This document shows positions 1 to 5,453 of a stretch of 5,453 nucleotides of DNA, in pieces. Numbering within the stretch: position 1 is the first letter of the stretch; the number at the start of each line of letters is the position of its first letter. The notes beneath the pieces are model-generated. The model searched no databases. It was not told the origin of the DNA and was given only the letters and a program-made list of their open reading frames with translations. Source of the stretch: an uncultured Mesorhizobium sp. Lineage in GTDB: Bacteria > Pseudomonadota > Alphaproteobacteria > Rhizobiales > Rhizobiaceae. The stretch is from NCBI GenBank assembly GCA_950071955.1, contig CATMOC010000294.1, positions 1 to 5,453 of the forward strand. The letters run 5' to 3'. The position numbers and the translations under genes were made by a program.

Positions 1-1717
1 CTCGGTCGCCAGCGGCCGCATCGACATGATCGGCACCGCGATTTCGGACCTGCCGAGCCGCCGCGAAACCATGTCCTTCGTCGATTATCTCTCGACCGGC
101 GCGCAGCCCTTCGGCCTTGTCGCGACGGCGTCCGAACTGTCCGACACCGCCGATCTGTGCGGTCATGCGGTCGGTGCGCCGCGGACCACCAGCTATCTGC
201 CGTCGCTGGAAGCATGGAACGAGGAAAACTGCATTGGTGCAGATCTCGAAGCGATGAATGTGCTGGGCACCGGCGGCGCGACGGACACCCGTCTTTCGCT
301 GATGCAGGGCCGTCTCGATGCCGGATTGCTGGGTCAGGAATATGTCGCGTATCTGATGGCGCAGGAACCCGACACGTTCGGCACGATCGAGTTCGCGGAT
401 GGCCGCGTGCTGCTCGTCGAAGCGGGGGGAGAGCGCGAGATCATCTCCAGTATCACCGGCCGCGCCGCATGGCCGGCGCTCAACCGGTCGGGCACACTGG
501 TGGCCAATGCGGTCTGGCGTGGCGAACCGCTGACGGTCGACATCTCAGCGCAGCAGCCGCTGGCGCTCTTCGGCGGCGGCAATTCGCGCATAACGGCCTC
601 GCTGACGTCGGCGCCGCTGACCGGCAGCTTCGAAGGCCTGGCGACGCTTTCCAAGAGCGGCTTCGTCGATGGAACGGTGAAGCTCACCTCCCCTTCCCTG
701 CGCCGGGCTCTCGAATGGTCAAAGACCGATATCCAGCCCGGAGCGGCGGTCGGATCGGCATCGATCTCAGGCCGCCTCATCGGTGATTCGCTGCGGATGA
801 AAATCGAGGACGCGCAGCTGGCGTTCGGCGGCCATCCCGGCAACGGCCTCCTGGAATTCTCGCTGGCGAACGGCATACCCGCTGTTTCCGGAACACTCGC
901 GTTCCAGTCCTTCGATGCCTATTCGTTCATCTCCGCGTTCACACGCCTCCCGGGAGACGGTGCGCGATGGTCAGATGAAATGGACGTGGCATTCACGCGG
1001 CAGGTAAACCTCGATCTGCGCCTCTCGGCGGCGAGCGCAGTCGTCGGTCCCCTGACGATGACGGACGTCGCGGCGACCGCCCAGGTCAAGGACGGCCTCG
1101 CCGCCTTCGACATATCCGATGCAACGGTGTTCGGCGGCACGCTCCAGACCGGCTTTCGAGTGGACACGCGGTCCGATCACAACGGCACGGAACTCAGGAT
1201 GCTGGCGAGCGACATCGACATGCAGGGCGCGGCCGGCGCGATGGGCTCGAAGCTTCCGATGCCGAAGGGCAAGGGCACCCTTTCGATCGCGCTCAAGGGC
1301 CCGAAGTCCCGATGGGATCAGCTCGCCCAAACCCTCAGCGGGACGATTTCGCTGAAGTTCGGTCCCGGCAGCCTCCAGGGTCTCGATCTCGCAGCTTTCG
1401 TCGCGCGTGCCGAAAAGGGCGGCTTCTTCGCGCTCAACGAGGTTCCAACCGGCGTCATACCATTCGAATCGGCAGAGTTCCGCGCCGCGGTGTCGGAGGG
1501 CATGGCCCGCCTCGAACTTGCCAAGGCGACACTGCCGGAAAAGACCGTCTCGTTTACCGGCATCATACCTTATGTCGGGCACGGGCTGGCACTCTCGGGC
1601 CTGATCTCGTCCAGGGAATCCGCCGCCCCCAAGCAGGCACCGGCTTCCTTTTTCGTCGGCGGTTCCTGGGACGCACCCTTCGTTTCGCCCATCATGCGGA
1701 CCATGCCGATCGAATGA
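1..1717 (+). CDS. Chimeric protein, 5'-partial: family 3 solute-binding domain (C-terminal part) joined in frame to AsmA-family C-terminal region
   Basis: The reading frame is open from nt 2, so the ATG at nt 26 is internal and the true start lies outside the window; 571 residues are visible, ending at TGA 1715-1717. Counting from nt 2, residues 1 to ~125 match the SBP_bac_3 pattern: GRID, then AISDLPSRR (the usual TxxxR motif), SFVDY, DLCGHAV with a second Cys 24 residues later (the usual disulfide pair), and QGRLDA. From ~128 the sequence is AsmA-like: IEFADGRV, SPSLRRALEW (230-239), an LSGT...LQGLDLAAF segment (445-466) and a terminal GGSWDAPF. AsmA proteins are envelope proteins normally anchored by an N-terminal membrane helix and linked to outer-membrane and lipid homeostasis. 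Here the AsmA anchor region and the last part of the SBP domain both appear missing. Whether the product functions is unknown. The AsmA call is strong; the SBP call is good and rests on motif recognition alone. Confidence 0.85.
   Translation, partial: SVASGRIDMIGTAISDLPSRRETMSFVDYLSTGAQPFGLVATASELSDTADLCGHAVGAPRTTSYLPSLEAWNEENCIGADLEAMNVLGTGGATDTRLSLMQGRLDAGLLGQEYVAYLMAQEPDTFGTIEFADGRVLLVEAGGEREIISSITGRAAWPALNRSGTLVANAVWRGEPLTVDISAQQPLALFGGGNSRITASLTSAPLTGSFEGLATLSKSGFVDGTVKLTSPSLRRALEWSKTDIQPGAAVGSASISGRLIGDSLRMKIEDAQLAFGGHPGNGLLEFSLANGIPAVSGTLAFQSFDAYSFISAFTRLPGDGARWSDEMDVAFTRQVNLDLRLSAASAVVGPLTMTDVAATAQVKDGLAAFDISDATVFGGTLQTGFRVDTRSDHNGTELRMLASDIDMQGAAGAMGSKLPMPKGKGTLSIALKGPKSRWDQLAQTLSGTISLKFGPGSLQGLDLAAFVARAEKGGFFALNEVPTGVIPFESAEFRAAVSEGMARLELAKATLPEKTVSFTGIIPYVGHGLALSGLISSRESAAPKQAPASFFVGGSWDAPFVSPIMRTMPIE
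365..390 (+). other. In-frame junction between SBP family 3 and AsmA sequence
   Basis: The protein changes family over these codons. Upstream, QGRLDA...EYVAYLMAQEPD reads like the SBP family 3 stretch that follows the second lobe's ligand loop. Downstream, GTIEFADGRVLLVE reads like the beta-strand 'G-x-I-x-I-x-D-G-x-V' repeat that opens the conserved part of alphaproteobacterial AsmA proteins. The normal SBP ending (a helical 'ALxxLxxDGTYxxIxxKW' segment) never appears, nor does an AsmA N-terminal membrane helix. There is no stop, frameshift, insertion-sequence end or visible repeat at the boundary, which I can place only to within about 25 nt. Confidence 0.55.
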
Positions 1718-1786
1718 ACGTCGGGCCGCAGGTTTGAGCAATTTTTCAGAACCCGCGAATCGCTATAGGCTTCCGCTACCATCGGC

Positions 1787-1802
1787 GCGATCGAACGATC
1801 GC
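1787..1802. promoter_or_regulatory. Perfect palindrome, operator-like dyad
   Basis: GCGATCG, then AA, then CGATCGC: a perfect 7-bp inverted repeat with a 2-bp centre, ending 53 bp before the TTG start at 1856. As RNA it could form a 6-bp stem with a GAAC loop, but no T-run follows, so it is not an intrinsic terminator of the upstream gene. Its symmetry and position would suit a dimeric regulator's binding site, though a chance palindrome in GC-rich DNA is possible. The rest of 1718-1855 shows only a CTATAGG stretch (1763-1769) that could be a -10 region, without a convincing -35. Confidence 0.3.
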
Positions 1803-1846
1803 TCCACGCGCGAGGCAACGGAACCCGTACGTGGATTTGTCTCAAA

Positions 1847-1850
1847 GGGG
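1847..1850 (+). promoter_or_regulatory. Ribosome-binding site deciding the TTG start at 1856
   Basis: AAAGGGG (1844-1850) lies 5 nt before the TTG at 1856. No in-frame ATG or GTG occurs in the examined stretch back to about nt 1784, and the later in-frame TTG at 1880 has no purine-rich leader. The TTG at 1856 is therefore the best-supported start. Confidence 0.5.
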
Positions 1851-1855
1851 CGAGT

Positions 1856-2098
1856 TTGCTGCGTCTGGCTTCGGCAACGTTGAAGATAATCTTCGTGTCG
1901 CTGATTACCGGCGCGGGGTTGTCGGCGCTGGACGTTACCGCGGCGGACATTCTGATGGAGATCGGCATGACACCGGAGAACGTGCTCGAACTCCTCGAAC
2001 GCGGTGTCTCGTGGGCAGTGCCGAACATCGTCCTTGGTTCGATGGTGATCGTGCCCGTCTGGCTCGTCATCTTTCTGCTCAGACCGCCACGGGGCTGA
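1856..2098 (+). CDS. Small two-helix membrane protein, DUF6460-like
   Basis: An 80-residue protein with a TTG start and a GGGG ribosome-binding site 5 nt upstream. It has a first hydrophobic segment at about residues 8-27 (TLKIIFVSLITGAG), a short amphipathic middle rich in Glu and Leu (35-50), and a second hydrophobic segment at about 52-75 ending VPVWLVIFLLRPP. The order 'LK-x-x-x-x-S-x-x-x-G-x-x-L-x-x-L' followed by 'LG-x-x-(I/V)-V-P-(I/V)-W-L' resembles DUF6460, a family of about 90 residues common in Rhizobiales, sometimes misannotated as integrase, and of unknown function. It is slightly short at the N-terminus, and the upstream codons (about 20 open codons without ATG/GTG) could hold a noncanonical start. 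It follows the AsmA gene on the same strand after 138 bp and ends 9 bp from the convergent potI. No function can be assigned beyond an inner-membrane location. Confidence 0.7.
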   Translation: MLRLASATLKIIFVSLITGAGLSALDVTAADILMEIGMTPENVLELLERGVSWAVPNIVLGSMVIVPVWLVIFLLRPPRG

Positions 2099-2107
2099 GA
2101 AGCGCGA

Positions 2108-2926
2108 TCAGTTCCGCTGCGCCGCCTGTTCGTCGCGCTGACGCTGAACCTCCCGGCTCTTGTTGACGACCGATGCGATCAGCACGCCCGCGGCGACGAC
2201 AGCGATCAGGAGCGTGCACGCGGCATTGATTTCGGGCGTCACGCCGAGCCGCACCTGGCTGTAGATCTTCATCGGCAGCGTCGTCGCCCCCGGTCCGGAG
2301 GTGAAGCTCGCGATCACCAGGTCGTCGAGCGAAAGCGTGAAGGCCAGCATCCAGCCGGAAATGATTGCCGGCAGGATCACCGGCAGCGTGATCGCGAAAA
2401 ACGTCCGCACCGGTGGCGCACCGAGGTCCATTGCCGCTTCCTCCAGCGACCGGTCGAAGGTAATCAGGCGCGACTGGACCACCACCGCGACGAAGCACAT
2501 CGAGAACGTGATGTGCGCCAGCGTGACGGTGAGGAAGCCCCGGTCGAGCCCGATCGCGACGAAGAGCAGCAGCAGCGACAGACCGGTGATGACCTCAGGC
2601 ATGACCAGCGGCGCGAACACCATGCCCGAGAAAAGGACGCGGCCGCGGAAGCGCGTGTAGCGAGTGAGCGCGAGTGCTGCGAGCGTGCCGAGCACCGTGG
2701 CGAAGCTCGCCGAGATGAAGCCGACGCGGGCCGTCACCCAGGCCGCGTCGATCAGGCCCTGGTTGCGAAAGAGTTCGCCGTACCATTTCGTCGAGAAGCC
2801 GGCCCAGACCGTGACGAGCTTCGACTCGTTGAAGGAGAAGATGATCAGGAGGACGATCGGCAGATACAGGAAGGCGAAGCCGAGCACGACCGAGGCGATG
2901 TTGAAGCGGGACCAGGTGGTGTTCAT
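2108..2926 (-). CDS. potI: Polyamine ABC transporter permease PotI
   Basis: This 272-residue inner-membrane permease forms, with PotH, the channel of the putrescine-type importer. Hydrophobic segments lie at about 10-31, 66-89, 101-124, 134-152, 183-206 and 234-255, giving the six helices usual for this family. The EAA loop that docks on the ATPase is clear: EEAAMDLG at 162-169, continuing to ITLP at 179-182. The motif 'FSFNESKLVTVWAGFSTKWY' near 30-49 is typical of PotI/PotC. The length is close to E. coli PotI (about 281). I chose the ATG at 2926 because GAGGG sits 7 nt upstream; the frame is open further upstream, but that extension is low-complexity and overlaps potH. The ribosome-binding site overlaps the potH stop codon (TGAGGG), so translation is probably coupled. 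The C-terminal ~17 residues are hydrophilic and probably cytoplasmic. It is the last gene of the operon. Confidence 0.95.
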   Translation of the reverse strand: MNTTWSRFNIASVVLGFAFLYLPIVLLIIFSFNESKLVTVWAGFSTKWYGELFRNQGLIDAAWVTARVGFISASFATVLGTLAALALTRYTRFRGRVLFSGMVFAPLVMPEVITGLSLLLLFVAIGLDRGFLTVTLAHITFSMCFVAVVVQSRLITFDRSLEEAAMDLGAPPVRTFFAITLPVILPAIISGWMLAFTLSLDDLVIASFTSGPGATTLPMKIYSQVRLGVTPEINAACTLLIAVVAAGVLIASVVNKSREVQRQRDEQAAQRN

Positions 2927-2936
2927 CGCGCTGCCC

Positions 2937-3905
2937 TCACCGGCTCTTTTCCTGCGCGCGCGCCTGCGACTGCTGGAACAGCATGATCGGCACGACGAGC
3001 AGAAGAAGCAGGATGACGGCCACGGCCGAGGAGACCGGCCAGTCGCGGTTGTTGAAGAACTCGTTCCACAGCGTCTTGCCAATCATCAGCGTCTGCGAGC
3101 CGCCGAGCAGGTCGGGTATGACGAACTCGCCCATCGCCGGGATGAAGACCAGCATCGCGCCGGCAACGACGCCAGGCAGCGCGAGCGGGAAGGTGATCTT
3201 CCAGAAAGCCGAGATCGGCGGGCAACCGAGATCCTGCGCCGCCTCGACCAGCGTATAGTCCATCTTCTCCAGCGCCGAATAGAGCGGCAGCACCATAAAG
3301 GGCAGATATGAATAGACGATCCCGATGTAGATCGCCGTGTGCGTATTGAGGATTTGCAGCGGTTGGTCGATGACGCCGGTCCATATCAGGAACTGGTTGA
3401 GCAGGCCCTCCGGCTTCAGGATGCCGATCCAGGCGTAGACGCGGATCAGGAAGCTCGTCCAGAACGGCAGGATCACCAGCATCAGCAGCGTCGGGCGCAA
3501 CGCGGTCGGTGCGCGCGCCATGCCGTAGGCAATGGGGAAACCGACGGCCAGCGTGATCACGGTGGAGACGGCCGCGATCACGATGCTGGAGATATATGCG
3601 TTGAAATAGAGAGCGTCCTCGGTCAGCCAAATGTAGTTGTCCAGCGTGAGTTCGCGCAGGTTGCCGAAGAAGCCCGAGATGCCGTCCTCCAACCCGAAGA
3701 CCGGCATATAGGGCGGCATGGCGATCGCCGTCGTCGACAGGGAGATCTTGAAGACGATGAGGAAGGGAACGAGGAAGAAGACGAGCAGCCAGAGATAGGG
3801 GACAAGGATGACGAGGCGGTTGCCGATCGCCCGGCCGAGCCCACCCTCGGCCGGAGCCGCCGCGCTGTAAGTCCCGATCCCGTCCGACGCGGTCGTCTGT
3901 GCCAT
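2937..3905 (-). CDS. potH: Polyamine ABC transporter permease PotH
   Basis: This 322-residue inner-membrane permease is the partner of PotI and close in length to E. coli PotH (about 317). A hydrophilic, Ala/Gly-rich cytoplasmic N-terminus of ~30 residues precedes the first helix (31-53). Further hydrophobic segments lie at about 104-129, 138-160, 192-212, 244-266 and 291-311. A periplasmic loop of ~50 residues after helix 1 contains LTLDNYIWL, a common PotH/PotB feature. The ATPase-coupling EAA loop is EAAQDLG at 221-227, continuing to ITFPLALPG at 237-245. LPFWTSFLIRVYAW (146-159) is a hallmark of this permease group. The ATG at 3905 is chosen because GAGG lies 7 nt upstream, inside the last codon and stop of potG; the gap between the two genes is only 4 bp, so translational coupling is likely. 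Confidence 0.96.
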   Translation of the reverse strand: MAQTTASDGIGTYSAAAPAEGGLGRAIGNRLVILVPYLWLLVFFLVPFLIVFKISLSTTAIAMPPYMPVFGLEDGISGFFGNLRELTLDNYIWLTEDALYFNAYISSIVIAAVSTVITLAVGFPIAYGMARAPTALRPTLLMLVILPFWTSFLIRVYAWIGILKPEGLLNQFLIWTGVIDQPLQILNTHTAIYIGIVYSYLPFMVLPLYSALEKMDYTLVEAAQDLGCPPISAFWKITFPLALPGVVAGAMLVFIPAMGEFVIPDLLGGSQTLMIGKTLWNEFFNNRDWPVSSAVAVILLLLLVVPIMLFQQSQARAQEKSR

Positions 3906-3909
3906 AGCC

Positions 3910-5052
3910 CTACCTCGTCAGGACGATGCCGGCATCCGGCGCGAAGGAAATCCACGCGCGGTCGTTCCAGGTCAGCTGATCGTCGGTGAGCCGGGCGCTG
4001 TTGAGCGCGCTCGCCTTGACGACCTGCCCGTCGGCCAGACGCACGTGATAGACCGTCATGTCGCCGAGATAGGCGAGGTCGAAGATTTCGCCCTCCATCA
4101 CGTTGGGCGTGCCCTCGGCCGGCCGGCGCGGCGAGACCCTGATCTTCTCGGGCCGGATGGCGAATGCGATTTCGCCGCTGCCGACATGGTCGGGCGCATT
4201 CTCCACCAGGATCTGCGCGCCGCTCGCCCCGGTGATCCGCAGGTTCGAACCCTCGCGCGCCGCCACGCTGCCCTCGAGCAGGTTTACGGTGCCGACGAAG
4301 CTGGCCACGAAGCGCGAGGCCGGCGCTTCGTAGACCTCGGCGGGCGTCGCCACCTGCATCACCTCGCCCTTGTCGAGGATGGCGATGCGGTCGGCCATGG
4401 TCATCGCCTCCTCCTGGTCGTGCGTCACGACGACGAAGGTGAGGCCGAGATTCTGCTGCAGGTCCATCAACTCGAACTGCGTCTCCTCGCGCAGCTTCTT
4501 GTCCAGCGCGCCGAGCGGCTCGTCGAGCAGCAGCACCTTCGGCCGCTTTGCGACGGAGCGGGCAAGCGCGACCCGCTGGCGCTGCCCGCCCGAAAGCTGG
4601 TGCGGTTTGCGCCTGGCGAACTGCTCGAGCTTGACCAGCTTCAGCATCTCGGCAACCCGCTCGGCGATCTGCGCCTTCGGCATGCCGTCCTGCTTGAGCC
4701 CGAAGGCGATGTTCTGCTCCACGCTCATGTGCGGGAAGAGCGCGTAGGACTGGAACATCATGTTGACCGGCCGCCGATAGGGCGGGATGCCGCGCAGGTC
4801 CTGCCCGTCGAGCAGGATGCGCCCGGAGGTCGGCTCCTCGAAGCCGGCGAGCATCCTGAGCAGCGTGGACTTGCCGCAGCCGGACGCGCCGAGGAGGGCG
4901 AAGAACTCGCGCTCGTAGATGTCGAGCGAGAGGTTGTTGACGGCGGTGAAGTCGCCGAACCGCTTGGTGATGTTCTCGAAGGAAATGTAGGGCCTGGCGG
5001 CCGGATCGGCCCACGGCGCGAAGCTTCTGCGAATGCTGCCGAGCGATTTCAT
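3910..5052 (-). CDS. potG: Polyamine ABC transporter ATP-binding protein PotG
   Basis: A 380-residue cytoplasmic ATPase that powers uptake through PotH/PotI; E. coli PotG is about 377. All nucleotide-binding motifs are intact: Walker A GASGCGKST (55-63), Q-loop Gln101 in MMFQSYALFPH, signature LSGGQ (153-157), Walker B LLLDEP (174-179), D-loop ALD (182-184) and the switch His211 in VVVTHDQEEAMTMADR. The C-terminal part (about 295-375) is a TOBE-type regulatory domain of the spermidine/putrescine and MalK group, with RPEKIRVSP and AYLGDMTVYHV. The ATG at 5052 has a GGGGG leader 5 nt upstream; the frame stays open beyond it, but there it runs antiparallel-frame through potF and is not coding. 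The N-terminal ~21 residues before YISFENITKRFG are an extension also seen in PotG. It follows potF after 74 bp holding a hairpin. Confidence 0.97.
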   Translation of the reverse strand: MKSLGSIRRSFAPWADPAARPYISFENITKRFGDFTAVNNLSLDIYEREFFALLGASGCGKSTLLRMLAGFEEPTSGRILLDGQDLRGIPPYRRPVNMMFQSYALFPHMSVEQNIAFGLKQDGMPKAQIAERVAEMLKLVKLEQFARRKPHQLSGGQRQRVALARSVAKRPKVLLLDEPLGALDKKLREETQFELMDLQQNLGLTFVVVTHDQEEAMTMADRIAILDKGEVMQVATPAEVYEAPASRFVASFVGTVNLLEGSVAAREGSNLRITGASGAQILVENAPDHVGSGEIAFAIRPEKIRVSPRRPAEGTPNVMEGEIFDLAYLGDMTVYHVRLADGQVVKASALNSARLTDDQLTWNDRAWISFAPDAGIVLTR

Positions 5053-5079
5053 GGGTTCCCCCGGTTGCACGCTTGCCCC

Positions 5080-5112
5080 AAAAGCGAAGCCCCCGGCGCT
5101 TGCGCCAGGGGC
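5080..5112 (-). terminator. Intercistronic hairpin between potF and potG, probably a leaky terminator or mRNA stabiliser
   Basis: Read on the minus strand, GCCCCTGGCGC and GCGCCGGGGGC (arms 5112-5102 and 5099-5089) pair over 11 positions with one T-G wobble; allowing a CAAG loop leaves a 10-bp stem. It is followed by TTCGCTTTT (5088-5080), a T-rich but interrupted tail. It starts 14 nt after the potF stop and ends well before the potG ribosome-binding site. Strong hairpins in this position are known in binding-protein-dependent transporter operons, where they raise binding-protein output relative to the membrane parts. Full termination is unlikely to be intended, because potG has no obvious promoter of its own in the 74-bp gap. 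Confidence 0.55.
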
Positions 5113-5126
5113 AGGTTGGGAAGGTC

Positions 5127-5453
5127 CTACTGGCCGGTGACGACCCTCGTCCAGATCCGTGTCACCAGGCGCTGCGTTTTCGCGTCCAGCGGGACGGTGG
5201 TGAAGAGGTTGTTCAGCGTCTCCTCGTCCGGATAGACGGCCGGATCGCCGATCACCTCTTCGTCCAGAAGTTCCTGCGAGGCCTTGTTGCCGTTGGCGTA
5301 GTAGACATAGTTGGACGCCTTGGCGATCACGTCCGGGCGCATGATGTAGTTCAGGAACTCGTGCGCTTCGGCGACGTGCGGCGCATCGGCAGGAATGGCC
5401 ATCTGGTCGAACCACATCTGGGCGCCTTCCTTCGGGATCGAGTAGTCTATGGC
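5127..5453 (-). CDS. potF: Polyamine ABC transporter substrate-binding protein PotF, 5'-truncated by window end
   Basis: The last 108 residues of a periplasmic polyamine-binding protein, ending at TAG 5129-5127; the start and signal peptide lie beyond nt 5453. The segment opens with YSIPKEGAQMWFD, and continues through FLNYIMRPDVIA, YYANGNKAS and the ending RIWTRVVTG. All of these parallel the C-terminus of E. coli PotF as I recall it. The Asp of MWFD (codon 5408-5406) and the Tyr of VYYAN (codon 5300-5298) align with E. coli PotF Asp278 and Tyr314, two residues that contact putrescine, so diamine binding looks retained. Other ligand residues are outside the window, so spermidine or a related polyamine cannot be excluded. 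It is the first visible gene of the minus-strand operon; the operon promoter is not in the window. Confidence 0.94.
   Translation of the reverse strand, partial: AIDYSIPKEGAQMWFDQMAIPADAPHVAEAHEFLNYIMRPDVIAKASNYVYYANGNKASQELLDEEVIGDPAVYPDEETLNNLFTTVPLDAKTQRLVTRIWTRVVTGQ

Noticed and set aside
26..28. ATG at nt 26 as the true start of the SBP3-AsmA gene
   Set aside because: The frame is open from nt 2 and the codons before it (ending SGRID) continue the SBP family 3 motif, so this Met is internal.
1734..1769. Sigma-70 type promoter formed by TTGAGC (1734-1739) and CTATAGG (1763-1769)
   Set aside because: The spacing between the elements is over 22 bp, well outside the usual 16-19, and no better pairing is visible.
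2078..2099. Bidirectional terminator at the convergent gene ends
   Set aside because: The stem is only 5 bp with a loop of 12 nt and no T-run on either strand, too weak to call.
1831..2166. Overlapping plus-strand frame across the DUF6460-like gene, from a GTG
   Set aside because: It is Arg/Gly-rich and low-complexity, runs past the stop into potI antisense, and lacks the hydrophobic pattern of the frame starting at 1856.
2927..3082. Upstream in-frame extension of potI to a start at 3082
   Set aside because: It would overlap potH by over 140 bp and encode an Arg/Ser/Cys-rich tract unlike any permease N-terminus. The ATG at 2926 has a good ribosome-binding site.
4045..5235. Long open plus-strand frame (396 codons) opposite potG and the end of potF
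   Set aside because: It runs antisense to well-conserved motifs of PotG and PotF, its translation is low-complexity and rich in charged residues, and it has no ribosome-binding site. It is a shadow caused by high-GC codon bias.
5053..5415. Upstream in-frame extension of potG to a start at 5415
   Set aside because: It would overlap the potF coding region in another frame and the hairpin. The ATG at 5052 gives the family's normal length and N-terminus.

Overview
The window is GC-rich, with strong G/C third-position bias and a gene set typical of Alphaproteobacteria. The likeliest source is an order Rhizobiales/Hyphomicrobiales chromosome of the Mesorhizobium-Brucella-Rhizobium type, inferred from an AsmA protein, a DUF6460-like small membrane protein and a potFGHI-type operon. 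I cannot name the species.

Layout. (1) Nt 1-1717, plus strand: a long CDS entering from outside the window. Most of it is AsmA-family, but its first ~125 visible residues read as the C-terminal part of a family 3 periplasmic solute-binding protein (SBP_bac_3). The two parts join in frame at about nt 365-390. This is the one unexpected structure in the window. It is either a natural fusion or deletion product, or an assembly chimera. (2) Nt 1718-1855: a short intergenic region with a perfect 7+2+7 palindrome. (3) Nt 1856-2098, plus strand: a two-helix membrane protein resembling DUF6460, read from a TTG start. (4) Nt 2108-5453, minus strand: a polyamine ABC importer in the order potF (3' end only), potG, potH, potI, ending convergently 9 bp from the DUF6460-like gene.

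How the genes work together. PotF captures putrescine or a related polyamine in the periplasm. PotH and PotI form the inner-membrane channel, and PotG supplies ATPase activity. potG-potH-potI are tightly packed (4 and 10 bp gaps), and each downstream ribosome-binding site is embedded in the end of the preceding gene. The potF-potG gap is larger (74 bp) and holds a strong GC hairpin with a short T-rich tail, which suits partial termination or mRNA stabilisation so that binding protein is made in excess.

Apart from the SBP3-AsmA junction, the region looks like ordinary core-type genome. I found no RNA genes, insertion sequences, CRISPR arrays or clear new system.
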